DNA of 64,000 nucleotides from Pedobacter gandavensis. GTDB taxonomy: Bacteria; Bacteroidota; Bacteroidia; Sphingobacteriales; Sphingobacteriaceae. Both the position numbers and the translations under genes were made by a program. The DNA lies in NCBI RefSeq assembly GCF_014172405.1, contig NZ_WNXC01000006.1, forward strand, positions 288,420 through 352,419. Direction: 5' to 3'. The notes under the pieces were generated by a model, which saw only the letters and a list, made by a program, of their open reading frames with translations, was not told the DNA's origin and searched no databases. Positions within the stretch are counted from its first letter, which is position 1. The number at the start of each line of letters is the position of its first letter. Shown in pieces: positions 1 to 9,109 of this stretch.

Positions 1-70
1 TGGTTAGCTATACCGTTTTACCATTAGCATGATAAAGGCGATATCTGTAAAGACCCATTCCCCTTAGAAA

Positions 71-805
71 TTGCCTACAAGGAATTCATTTATTTTGAAG
101 ATTATTTTTAATCCCTATCTTGCGCCTCTAAATACTGCTAACCACAAGCCCTTGAAAATCGTTAAGCCTGACTTATCCAGTCTGTGGACAAAGATTTGTA
201 CCGAAGATGACATCTCATCTTTCGAGGCTTTATACCATTTACTTGGCAGCAGATTACTTCGCTTCTCCATCTATTATGTTTCCAGCAAAGAGGTTGCTGA
301 AGAAATTGTTTCTGAGGTATTTGTGAAATGTTGGGAAAACCGGAAAGCAAGCATGCATGTGCTCAATCCGGAAACCTATTTATTTGCCGCCATCAGAAAT
401 CAGTCTTTAAAATACCTGAGGAAGCATCAGCAAATTCATTTGGTAGAGATAGACGATCAACATGAACAATTATTTGTAGCAGAGAGCAACCCTCAAAAAG
501 AACTGGAGCGGAAAGAATTACAACGCAAACTCGATGAGGCCATTGATACACTACCTCCTCAGGCCAGATTGGTTTTTAAACTGATTAAGGAGAATGGGAT
601 GAAATATAAAGAAGTGGCCGAAATCCTGGAAATATCTCCAAGAACAGTACAAACACAACTTTTTAGGGCCATTGCCAAGCTTAGAGTTGTGCTTAGTGCT
701 TATCGCGAGATAGATCAGAAAAGTAATCTTCCTGACCATGCGATCGGTTTAATCTTAATTTTAGCACTAATGAACTATATTTTCATCTTTTGTAGGCAAT
801 TTTAG
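71..805 (+). CDS. ECF-type RNA polymerase sigma factor (FecI-like)
   Basis: Directs RNA polymerase to a small regulon, here presumably the SusC/SusD pair downstream. Sigma region 2 lies at about residues 50-118 and region 4 at about 158-212, with the helix-turn-helix around YKEVAEILEISPRTVQ. The start is uncertain. TTG at 71 is the first possible start after an in-frame TAG; other TTG codons at 95 and 152 would give shorter proteins that begin just before region 2, and no ATG lies before region 2. The last ~20 residues (about 224-242) are strongly hydrophobic, which many Bacteroidota FecI-like factors share. The FecR gene follows 38 bases downstream on the same strand, the classic sigma/anti-sigma arrangement. 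Confidence 0.9.
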   Translation: MPTRNSFILKIIFNPYLAPLNTANHKPLKIVKPDLSSLWTKICTEDDISSFEALYHLLGSRLLRFSIYYVSSKEVAEEIVSEVFVKCWENRKASMHVLNPETYLFAAIRNQSLKYLRKHQQIHLVEIDDQHEQLFVAESNPQKELERKELQRKLDEAIDTLPPQARLVFKLIKENGMKYKEVAEILEISPRTVQTQLFRAIAKLRVVLSAYREIDQKSNLPDHAIGLILILALMNYIFIFCRQF

Positions 806-843
806 AAAATATGGGAACCTTATTAATAACACGGTAAAAGAAA

Positions 844-1923
844 ATGAACGATCAAAGATTTACAACATTGCTGAGTAAAATGCTCGCGGATGAAATTTCC
901 CTCGATGAACATAAAGAATTTATGTCCATGCTGGAGGGTAATGCCGCTTATCAGCAAGAATATAGATCTTTAACCCATTATTTTGAACCAGAAGAGGAGG
1001 TTGCAGCTGTAAAACCGGATATGGCGCTTCTTTTTGAAAAGATCAAAGGAAAAATTGAAATACCGGAGTCCAATCCAAGGGAAAAACCAGAAGACCATCA
1101 GGAGGCTGTTTTACTTAAAAAATCTAGTTTTGGAACCTGGTATCGCATTGCTGGGATTTTAGCCCTGGGAATTTGTTCCTTTGCCGCTTACCAATTCTTG
1201 ATCAAAAGCAAATCCGATGCTTCGCTATTGGCCTTGAATTGGAAAACGCTAAACACCCCGAGCCGCCTTACAGAAAAATTGGTCCTGGCAGATGGGACCA
1301 CGGTCACTTTAAACTCCGAAACCCAACTTAAGTACCCTGCTGAATTTAGCGGAGCTAGTCGGGAAGTATACCTGACTGGGGAAGCTTTTTTTGACGTGAA
1401 GAAAGATGCAGAACATCCATTTGTGATTCATACCGATAAAATGAGCATCAAAGTATTGGGTACTTCTTTTGATGTTAAAGCGTATAAAAACGACCGTGAT
1501 TACAGCACCAGCTTGCTCAGCGGTGCCATTCAGATCCAACTGAAAGCTACTAAAAAGCAAATCCTCTTGAAGCCTTCTGAAAAGTTCAGTCTTCAAAACA
1601 AGGCTAATCCAGGGGCAGATACACTGGCTTATTCCATCAGTACTTTAAGTTTGCTGGAAGCTGGGGAAAATCCCGCTACTGCCTTTATGGAAACCTCCTG
1701 GTTGAATCATCAGTTGAGATTTAAGGAAGAACCCTTCGAAGTGCTGGCCAATAACCTATCCAGGTGGTATGGTGTTCAGATTATCTTTAAAAACGAGAAG
1801 TTAAAAGATGTCAAATTTACCGGGCTTTTCGAAAAAGAGAATTTGAATGAGGCCTTAAAAGTATTGCAATTGATTGAATCCTTTCAATATAAAATAGCAA
1901 ACAAAACTGTTTATATTTATTAA
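844..1923 (+). CDS. FecR-family anti-sigma factor
   Basis: Inner-membrane anti-sigma factor that would hold the upstream ECF sigma factor until a signal arrives from the TonB-dependent receptor. The cytoplasmic N-terminal part is about residues 1-95, a single membrane helix lies at about 101-120, the periplasmic FecR domain spans about 135-235, and a C-terminal DUF4974-type domain spans about 285-359. Length (359) is normal for the family. The order sigma factor, FecR, STN-containing SusC is the known trans-envelope signalling cassette. The 97-base gap to susC contains a weak inverted repeat (CTGATTT at 1972, AAATCAG at 1992). Confidence 0.93.
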   Translation: MNDQRFTTLLSKMLADEISLDEHKEFMSMLEGNAAYQQEYRSLTHYFEPEEEVAAVKPDMALLFEKIKGKIEIPESNPREKPEDHQEAVLLKKSSFGTWYRIAGILALGICSFAAYQFLIKSKSDASLLALNWKTLNTPSRLTEKLVLADGTTVTLNSETQLKYPAEFSGASREVYLTGEAFFDVKKDAEHPFVIHTDKMSIKVLGTSFDVKAYKNDRDYSTSLLSGAIQIQLKATKKQILLKPSEKFSLQNKANPGADTLAYSISTLSLLEAGENPATAFMETSWLNHQLRFKEEPFEVLANNLSRWYGVQIIFKNEKLKDVKFTGLFEKENLNEALKVLQLIESFQYKIANKTVYIY

Positions 1924-2020
1924 TTTGGCCGCCGGAGTATCATCTGGCAATCCGTCAGGTTAATTTTCCTACTGATTTACGAATAGGGGCGAAATCAGAA
2001 ATACCAAATATAAATAGCGC

Positions 2021-5000
2021 ATGAAATTACCAGGGTGGTTTGTCTTTTTTTTGACCATAGTTGTTGTTATGGACAGCTATGCGCAAGACGCCCCAGGCAA
2101 CGTCAGCTTAGCGCTAAAATCAGTAAGTTTCAAGAAAGTGATCACTGCCATTGAGCAGCAAACTAAATATCATTTTGTGTTTAGCGAGCGCAAAATCCCA
2201 GTTAAAAAGATCAGCATTAACGTCCGGGATACACCGGTGTTAAAGGTATTGGATCAGATTTTTGCGGAATCCGACTATACCTATCAATTGCTGCCAAATC
2301 AACTGATCGTTATCCGTAGAAACGAGGAAGAAAACCAGCTCCGGATGATTACTGGGAAAGTGCGCAATGAAGCCGGACAGCCTTTGGCTGGCGCTGCAGT
2401 GAAGGTAAAAGGAACCAACTATGCAACCATGACTGATGGTAAAGGAGAATTCTCGATTCCAGTATTTAGGAAATCTATCCTACAGGCCACTCAGGTCGGC
2501 TATCAAAAAGCAGAGCTTCCGGTAAAAGAAAGCGATCAAGTCCTCCTTAATATGGTTCCGAAAACCAATGAGTTGGAGGAAGTGGTGGTTACGGCCTTAG
2601 ACATTAAAAAAGAAGAAAGGAAGATCGGTTATTCTATATCTACTATTTCCGGTGAATCCATCAGTAAAGCCAGAACCTCTAACGTTATCCTCGCTTTAGA
2701 AGGTCAGGTATCAGGACTCAATATCAATGGTGTATTTGGGGGCGCCTCCTCTTCTGCCAAAATCCTGCTTCGGGGCGCAGCCAGTATGAATGCCGGAAGC
2801 CCATTATTTGTGGTTAACGGAGTTCCGATAGACAATACCCAGCGAGGCAGTGCCACCGAATATGGAGGTGCAGATTATGGTGACGGCATCAGCAACATCA
2901 ACCCGGATGATATAGAAAGTATTACCGTATTGAAAGGTTCTGCTGCATCCGCATTGTATGGAGCCCGGGCAGCCAATGGTGTCATCATCATTACCATCAA
3001 AAGAGGTACAAAAAATGATACTGCTATTGAATACAATACCAACCTTTCTTTTGATAGCCCCATCAACAATACAGATTTTCAATATGTCTACGGACAAGGC
3101 ACGCAAAACCGTCGGCCAACAAACCTCTCCGCTGCTATTGCCTCTGGTGCTTCCAGTTGGGGAGACCCCATGGATGGCCTCCCATTCCTGCAGTTTGATG
3201 GAAAAATTTATCCTTACAGTCCGGTAAAAGATAATATCCAGGCCTTTTACAGAAAAGCCACTGCCTTTACCAATACCATTTCTTTCAGTGGAGGAGATGA
3301 AAAGCGCATGTTTAGACTCTCTGCAGCCAATCTGGACCATCAGTCGCTCCTGAAAAATGGGAAACTCAATAGAAAAACCATCAACTTGTATACGGCTTAC
3401 GAGCTCAACAAGCAGCTCAGCATTACTTTTAATGGAAACTATATTTATGAGCAAAATAAAAACAGGTCTTACCTGAGTGATGGTACCTTAAACCCGAACT
3501 ATGGAATTGCGAGTCTCGCCAGCTCGGTCAACCAAATCGCACTTTCTCCGGGTTTTGACCCGATAACCGGAAGGGAAAGCAGCTGGAATAATGATGAGTA
3601 CAAAACGAATCCTTATTTTATGCTCAACAAACAGGCAGACCTCAGCACCCGTCACCGCTTCATCAGTTCCAGTGCGATCAAATATAAATTTACGGATTGG
3701 CTGTATCTTCAGGGGAGATTTGGTTACGATATCAGCACCGACAAAATCATCAGCATCATCCCTTATGGCGCCGGCTTTTCCATCAACGGAGAAGGTGGAC
3801 TGAACTCCTATAAACGAACGCAGATTTCAGAGCTGAACAGTGACCTTTTGCTGGCTGCTAACAAAAATATATTAAAAGACCTCAATCTGGATGTTTCCAT
3901 AGGCGCCAATTACCGCAACAGACAAGGAGAACTTTCTGATGCCCGGGGAAACCAATTTATCATCCCCTATCTCTATACGCCCGGCAATCTGGTGACCAAG
4001 GAAGACATCCATTCGCAGGCAAAAATAGTGACGCAATCTGCTTATTATACCCTCGACTTAAACTACAAGAAACTACTGAACTTCTCGGCTACCGGCAGGT
4101 ATGATGTCTATTCTACCCTTCCCAGTAACAACAGAGGGATTTTTGTACCTGGCATCTCGGGGAGTTTCATCTTCTCCGACCTCCTGCATTCCAAATCCTT
4201 GAACTACGGAAAGATCAGGGCCAGCTTTGCCAAAACAAGTGGGGAGCCTGCGCAACCCTATATTACCCAAACCTATTACAATACGGACAACCTGATCAAT
4301 GGAATACCTGTAGGTAATTATTTAAGGGCCTTACCAAATTATAGCTTAAAGCCTTTTACTTTAGATGAATTTGAAACTGGAATAAACCTGAGGTTCTTCA
4401 ATAGCAGACTGGATTTAGACCTGACCTGGTTTCATCGGACCACCCACAATGAGATTGTCAGCGCTGCACAATCGGTCACCACCGGCTTCACTTCTGCTTA
4501 TGTGAACCTGGGAAAAACACAAAATATAGGCACGGAGATCAATATCCAGGGTATCCCTATTCAATCTGAGCGGTTCAGCTGGAAAACCGGATTCAATTTT
4601 AGCCATATTTACAACATATTGCGCTCCATAGATGGCAGCAGTCAGTATTCCTTAACTGGCACTTACCGCCCACTCAATGCGAATACGGCAATGGTAGTGG
4701 GAAAATCGATTACGCAGATTATGGCTTACGACTATCAAAGAACAGCCGATGGAAAAGTGATTATTGGTACGGATGGCGTTCCCAAACGTGGCGAATTAAA
4801 GCCAATGGGCAGCACCCTACCTAACTTTTACGGTGGATTTATCAATAGCTTTTCCTATAAAAACTTCAGTCTTTCTTTCCTGATAGATTTTAAGTTTGGG
4901 CAAAAGATCTTATCTGCTACGGAGAACTATTCCTATGTGAATGGCTTTAATCAAGCTACGCTGATTGGAAGAGCAAACGGTGTCATTGCCGATGGCGTTC

Positions 5001-5341
5001 AGGCGGATGGCAGCACCAACACGATTAACGTTCCAGCGTACAATTACTATCCTCAACTTGCCACCAATATCTCTGCGCTTTCCGTGTTAAACGGAAGTTT
5101 CATCAAGTTCAGGCAGCTGATCTTTGGGTATACCATCCCTCAGCGGAGCATCAGAAACACCCCTTTCCGCAACATTAGCATCGACTTTGTGGGCAGAAAC
5201 TTGTGGACTTTACTCAAATACACGAAAAACATAGATCCGGAATCGGAATTCTCCTCCAGCCTTAACTATGCCGGAATTGAAGGTGCTTCCTTACCGGCAA
5301 CCAGAACTTTTGGCATCAACCTGAACTTTAAACTGAAATAA
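2021..5341 (+). CDS. SusC/RagA-family TonB-linked outer-membrane transporter with STN domain
   Basis: Imports a nutrient, probably a glycan or peptide, across the outer membrane with the SusD-like partner next door. A signal peptide covers residues 1-22 (cleavage after YAQ). It is followed by an STN (secretin/TonB short N-terminal) domain at about 28-95, a carboxypeptidase-regulatory-like beta-sandwich at about 110-185, a plug at about 195-330 and a 22-strand barrel to the C-terminus. The STN domain is the part that contacts FecR, so this receptor is predicted to signal through the upstream anti-sigma factor. Length 1106 is typical. susD begins 3 bases after the stop. Confidence 0.95.
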   Translation: MKLPGWFVFFLTIVVVMDSYAQDAPGNVSLALKSVSFKKVITAIEQQTKYHFVFSERKIPVKKISINVRDTPVLKVLDQIFAESDYTYQLLPNQLIVIRRNEEENQLRMITGKVRNEAGQPLAGAAVKVKGTNYATMTDGKGEFSIPVFRKSILQATQVGYQKAELPVKESDQVLLNMVPKTNELEEVVVTALDIKKEERKIGYSISTISGESISKARTSNVILALEGQVSGLNINGVFGGASSSAKILLRGAASMNAGSPLFVVNGVPIDNTQRGSATEYGGADYGDGISNINPDDIESITVLKGSAASALYGARAANGVIIITIKRGTKNDTAIEYNTNLSFDSPINNTDFQYVYGQGTQNRRPTNLSAAIASGASSWGDPMDGLPFLQFDGKIYPYSPVKDNIQAFYRKATAFTNTISFSGGDEKRMFRLSAANLDHQSLLKNGKLNRKTINLYTAYELNKQLSITFNGNYIYEQNKNRSYLSDGTLNPNYGIASLASSVNQIALSPGFDPITGRESSWNNDEYKTNPYFMLNKQADLSTRHRFISSSAIKYKFTDWLYLQGRFGYDISTDKIISIIPYGAGFSINGEGGLNSYKRTQISELNSDLLLAANKNILKDLNLDVSIGANYRNRQGELSDARGNQFIIPYLYTPGNLVTKEDIHSQAKIVTQSAYYTLDLNYKKLLNFSATGRYDVYSTLPSNNRGIFVPGISGSFIFSDLLHSKSLNYGKIRASFAKTSGEPAQPYITQTYYNTDNLINGIPVGNYLRALPNYSLKPFTLDEFETGINLRFFNSRLDLDLTWFHRTTHNEIVSAAQSVTTGFTSAYVNLGKTQNIGTEINIQGIPIQSERFSWKTGFNFSHIYNILRSIDGSSQYSLTGTYRPLNANTAMVVGKSITQIMAYDYQRTADGKVIIGTDGVPKRGELKPMGSTLPNFYGGFINSFSYKNFSLSFLIDFKFGQKILSATENYSYVNGFNQATLIGRANGVIADGVQADGSTNTINVPAYNYYPQLATNISALSVLNGSFIKFRQLIFGYTIPQRSIRNTPFRNISIDFVGRNLWTLLKYTKNIDPESEFSSSLNYAGIEGASLPATRTFGINLNFKLK

Positions 5342-5344
5342 GAT

Positions 5345-6946
5345 ATGAAAAAGCAGCTACTCCTTTCCCTCGCTTTTTTACTCAGCATTCATTTTAGCTG
5401 TAGCAAGGCAGAATTAGATAAAATCGATACCGATCCTACCAAATCTACGGAGGAGAATTTTGACCCCAATTACCTGCTTTCTGCTGCCCAGCTCAGGTTT
5501 GCAAATAAAGGTTATTATCAGTTGCTCTATCCCAGCACCATGATGCAGCTCTTGGCTTCGACTTACTATTACTACAATAACGGCGATAAATACATCAATG
5601 TGGCCAATTTCACCGATTACCAGGGAAGGGTATTTGATGAAGGCTATGCGGAAGCTTCCGGCATTCGTGAAATGCAAAGACTCGCTAAAGACAAGGATCC
5701 CGTTCAATACACTAATCTGGTGGCCATCGGCGACCTTATGTTTGTCCTCTTCTTACAAAGAATTACAGATATGTATGGTGATGTCCCTTATCAGGACGCC
5801 GGGAAGGGACGCTTGGGGATCAAATATCCGGTTTATGACCGCCAGGAAGAGATTTACAGTGCCATGTTAAGCGACATTGAGCTCGCCATTAAACAACTCA
5901 ACCCCGAACTTCCCAGCCCTACTGCCGATCTTTTTTACAAAGGCGACTTAAAGAAATGGCGCAAATTTGGCTATAGCCTGATGCTTCGTGTAGCGATGAG
6001 GCTTAGTAAAGTGGATCCGGAGAAAGCCAGATTATGGACGGAAAAAGCAGCTGCTGGAGGCACCTTTGCAGATATTTCCGACAATGCCTTCATCAGCATG
6101 GATGCTTCCAATTACAGCAGTCAGAATGGGATCTCCCTCGCCCTGCGTACCCTCTCCGATTACCGGGAGGTTCGTTGGAGCAAAACCCTGATTGACCAGC
6201 TTAAAAGAACAAATGACCCGCGTTTAAGTGTGATAGCGGAGATTCCTGCTGCTGGCTTTGCCAATAACAACAATCAGAATCTTGCTGGAAACAGCAATCC
6301 TGAGCTACAGCGTGGATTGCCAAACGGATATGACCTCAGCGGTGGAAAAACAGATATTCAGTTTGCTCCGGAATATCCGGGGGGCACTGGAAATGAAAAT
6401 GATTTTGCGCCTTTAGGGAAGTATTCCAGGCCAAGAACCGCTGTTTACCTGAAGCTTGGCGGTCCCATTTTTATCCTGACTTATGCAGAAACCGAATTGC
6501 TACTTTCGGAGGCTGCTTTGAGGGGTTGGGCGGTCAATGGAACTGCCGCTACTCATTATCAGAATGGTTTAAAAGGCGCTTTACAAGCCACTGCACAGCT
6601 TGATCCTCTGGCAAACATACCTACCGTTGATATAGATAGCTACTTAAAGGCCCAACCATTAGATGAAAGCACCAAGGAGAAAGCATTAGAAATGATCAAT
6701 ACCCAATATTGGATCAGTACAGGCACGATGTTTAACTTTATTGAGGCCTGGTTCAATTGGAAAAGATCTGGTTACCCGGTTCTTAAACCGATCAATTACC
6801 CTGGAAATGTAACCAATGGCAGCATCCCGAGAAGAATGATTTACCTATCTACGGAAATATTGAACAACACAGAAAACTATAAGGCGGCCGTTGCCCGCCT
6901 ACCTGGAGGTGATGTGCTCAGCTCAAGAGTGTGGTGGGACCAGTAA
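5345..6946 (+). CDS. SusD/RagB-like outer-membrane lipoprotein
   Basis: Surface lipoprotein that caps the SusC transporter and binds substrate. A lipoprotein signal ends at Cys19 (FSC). The remainder fits the SusD-like alpha-helical tetratricopeptide fold, with segments such as ITDMYGDVPY and LLSEAALRGW; it resembles the SusD-like_2 subfamily. It is translationally linked to susC (3-base gap). Its 3' end overlaps the convergent 3' end of the endonuclease/exonuclease/phosphatase gene by 24 bases. No glycoside hydrolase or peptidase gene adjoins the pair, so the substrate cannot be predicted. Confidence 0.93.
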   Translation: MKKQLLLSLAFLLSIHFSCSKAELDKIDTDPTKSTEENFDPNYLLSAAQLRFANKGYYQLLYPSTMMQLLASTYYYYNNGDKYINVANFTDYQGRVFDEGYAEASGIREMQRLAKDKDPVQYTNLVAIGDLMFVLFLQRITDMYGDVPYQDAGKGRLGIKYPVYDRQEEIYSAMLSDIELAIKQLNPELPSPTADLFYKGDLKKWRKFGYSLMLRVAMRLSKVDPEKARLWTEKAAAGGTFADISDNAFISMDASNYSSQNGISLALRTLSDYREVRWSKTLIDQLKRTNDPRLSVIAEIPAAGFANNNNQNLAGNSNPELQRGLPNGYDLSGGKTDIQFAPEYPGGTGNENDFAPLGKYSRPRTAVYLKLGGPIFILTYAETELLLSEAALRGWAVNGTAATHYQNGLKGALQATAQLDPLANIPTVDIDSYLKAQPLDESTKEKALEMINTQYWISTGTMFNFIEAWFNWKRSGYPVLKPINYPGNVTNGSIPRRMIYLSTEILNNTENYKAAVARLPGGDVLSSRVWWDQ

Positions 6947-7783
6947 AATACTGATCGGATAATGATCCGAGAGCTGGTCGGTCATGGCATCTTTTACGAT
7001 AATGGGTTTCGTTGCATTTTTCAGTAAATCAGGGGATACAAAAATATAATCGATTCTTTCTTTAGCGGAATCAGGAACCGGGCCAAAAACCATGGTCGGG
7101 TAACTAAAATTGAAACCTTTTACTTTCATTGTCCAGGTGTCTAAAAAGCCCTTCTGGATAAAATAAGCAGGAATTCCGTAATCCAGTAATCCATGATTTG
7201 CATTGCTGATCTTGCTGCTGCTATCGCTGCGCAACATCGGCGTTAATCGGTCATGACGGTTATAGGCCATGCTATCCGTTGCCGCAAGGCTATTTAGATC
7301 TCCCATAATCAGGATTTTTTTGGAAATAGACCAACGTTCCAGGCTATCGGTAATTGTAGTCACTTCTTCCCTCCTTTTCTCATGAGAAAAAGGCGATAAA
7401 TGTACCACCACGAAGTTCAAACCTTCAATTTTCGCAGTCATAAAACCATGGTGCATCCCTGCGATTACTTTTTTCACCTCTGTAATCGGATGCTTAGAAG
7501 AAATTCCCACGGAATATCCCGTTTCTTTAGCCAATGCAGTATAAGGGTGGCCAATCGCTTCTCCTAAAGATTTCAGTTCAGATGCAGTAATATTGACTAG
7601 CTCTTGATAAGCGATCACATCAGCCTCCTGGCTTTTTGCCCAGGTCACAAAACGTGCTTTACGGTCTGCCTCAGCTTCAAAGTAATTGTATACGTTATAA
7701 GAAATGATTTTGAGTGCAGTTTGTGCTTTTAAGAGCTGAGTTGTTGTCAACAGTAAGAAAAGAAAAAGGATGATACGCTTCAT
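6923..7783 (-). CDS. Secreted endonuclease/exonuclease/phosphatase family protein
   Basis: Metal-dependent phosphodiesterase or phosphatase fold (DNase I-like). A signal peptide spans residues 1-21 (cleavage near KAQ), so it acts outside the cytoplasm. The family's catalytic residues are visible: Asn30 (SYN), Glu61 (YQE), His128 (VVHLS), Asp152 and Asn154 (GDLN), Asp245 (RIDY), and Asp273-His274 (SDHYP). Length 286 is normal for secreted members. The substrate cannot be told from sequence; nucleic acids, phosphoinositides or other phosphodiesters are all possible. It is convergent with susD and appears to be transcribed alone. Confidence 0.9.
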   Translation of the reverse strand: MKRIILFLFLLLTTTQLLKAQTALKIISYNVYNYFEAEADRKARFVTWAKSQEADVIAYQELVNITASELKSLGEAIGHPYTALAKETGYSVGISSKHPITEVKKVIAGMHHGFMTAKIEGLNFVVVHLSPFSHEKRREEVTTITDSLERWSISKKILIMGDLNSLAATDSMAYNRHDRLTPMLRSDSSSKISNANHGLLDYGIPAYFIQKGFLDTWTMKVKGFNFSYPTMVFGPVPDSAKERIDYIFVSPDLLKNATKPIIVKDAMTDQLSDHYPISILLVPPHS

Positions 7784-7851
7784 ACCGCCTAAAATAGAAG
7801 AATAATTATAGAATCTGCTGAATTATTCACAACTCAATGTATATAAATAAC

Positions 7852-8196
7852 TTAGGAACCAAACATTAACAACCACTGGCAATCCTGCCAATCGGTGAAC
7901 ATATGGAAGATCAGTCCCACGCCAATGATTCTGGTTTTGGGAAAGAACAGCAGTATGAAATAAACAGCAATGGCATAGTAAGAATGTAAAGGATGATAAC
8001 CCACACTACACCTTGAAGGGTCAAAAATTGGTGTGGCCAGCAAATGATCTGCATCAACCAGCATGGTGGCGATCATGATCAACCATGCTTTCTGCCATTC
8101 CTTTCTAAAAAACGTATACGCAATTAACCCTGGCATTAGAAAATGCAAGCTATAGTGTACTATAGGCTTTAGTGTATTCAATAAATCAGGGCTCAT
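7852..8196 (-). CDS. Small integral membrane protein, DUF6122-like
   Basis: A 114-residue protein with about three hydrophobic segments. It contains a spaced set of His and Asp residues (His14, His18, Asp48, Asp50, His51, His68, His71, His98, Asp102), including DADH and HMFTD. This pattern recalls membrane-bound metal-dependent hydrolases of the YdjM/DUF457 type and matches my memory of DUF6122. Metal binding and hydrolase activity are inference. The gene lies 35 bases downstream of cysM on the same strand and may be read through from it, but no functional link to cysteine synthesis is evident. Confidence 0.75.
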   Translation of the reverse strand: MSPDLLNTLKPIVHYSLHFLMPGLIAYTFFRKEWQKAWLIMIATMLVDADHLLATPIFDPSRCSVGYHPLHSYYAIAVYFILLFFPKTRIIGVGLIFHMFTDWQDCQWLLMFGS

Positions 8197-8231
8197 GTGT
8201 TGCGTTTAATGGTTTTTCAGCATTTCGTTGA

Positions 8232-9104
8232 TTAGCCAAAAAGCTCAGAACTTAAATAGCGGTCACCACGATCGCAGGCAATAAACACGATCACACCTGA
8301 TTCCAGTTCTTCTGCCAGTCTCAATGCGCAAGCCAAAGCACCACCACTACTCATACCTGCAAAAATCCCTTCTACTTTAGCCAGTTTTCTGGTCATTTCT
8401 GTGGCTTCTACCTGGGAAACGTCCATCACTCTGTCTACTCTGGAAGCGTCAAATATCGCTGGTAAATACGCTGCCGGCCACCTGCGAATCCCTGGAATAG
8501 AAGATTCTTCTGTTGGCTGACAACCCACAATTTGTATCGCTGGATTTTGTTCTTTTAAGAACATAGAATTCCCCATAATACTGCCTGTAGTTCCCATAGA
8601 ACTCACAAAATGCGTGATCTGTTGCTTGGTATCTCTCCAGATTTCCGGGCCCGTTGTTTTATAATGTGCCAAATAATTGTCTGGGTTTGCAAACTGATTC
8701 AATAGGTAATAACCATCCTGAGCACCTTTTTCTTCTGCATAATCCCGGCAAATTTCGATCGATTCCAACAAGGTCACCTTTGCACCATAAGCTTCCATGG
8801 TCAAGGTGCGCTCTCTGGTAGAATTCAAGGGCATCACCAATTCAATTTCGATCTCATAAATGCTCGCAATCATGGCCAAAGCGATTCCGGTATTGCCACT
8901 CGTTGCTTCAATCAGTTTTGTTCCTTTCTTGATGTCTCCGCGTTCTATAGCTGAGCGAATCATGTTCAAAGCAGCCCTGTCTTTTACACTTCCACCAGGG
9001 TTATTTCCCTCTAGTTTCGCGAAAATCTTCACATTTGGATTGTTGTGCAATTTCTGGATTTCAACTAAAGGCGTATTTCCTACAAATTCTATGATGTTTC
9101 CCAT
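8232..9104 (-). CDS. cysM: Cysteine synthase (O-acetylserine sulfhydrylase B type)
   Basis: PLP enzyme that makes L-cysteine from O-acetyl-L-serine and sulfide or thiosulfate in the cytoplasm. The PLP lysine is Lys41 in the CysM-type motif GNNPGGSVKDR. The substrate loop EATSGNTG and the phosphate-binding loop GTTGSIMG are present. Length 290 fits CysM rather than the longer CysK or cystathionine beta-synthase. The start ATG is 5 bases from the stop of cysE, which makes O-acetylserine, so the two steps are co-transcribed. Confidence 0.95.
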   Translation of the reverse strand: MGNIIEFVGNTPLVEIQKLHNNPNVKIFAKLEGNNPGGSVKDRAALNMIRSAIERGDIKKGTKLIEATSGNTGIALAMIASIYEIEIELVMPLNSTRERTLTMEAYGAKVTLLESIEICRDYAEEKGAQDGYYLLNQFANPDNYLAHYKTTGPEIWRDTKQQITHFVSSMGTTGSIMGNSMFLKEQNPAIQIVGCQPTEESSIPGIRRWPAAYLPAIFDASRVDRVMDVSQVEATEMTRKLAKVEGIFAGMSSGGALACALRLAEELESGVIVFIACDRGDRYLSSELFG

Positions 9105-9109
9105 GATGT

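Noticed and set aside
2804..3454. 216-codon open frame on the minus strand inside susC
   Set aside because: Lies wholly antisense to a clear SusC; its translation has no domain-like character and it has no promoter or upstream context.
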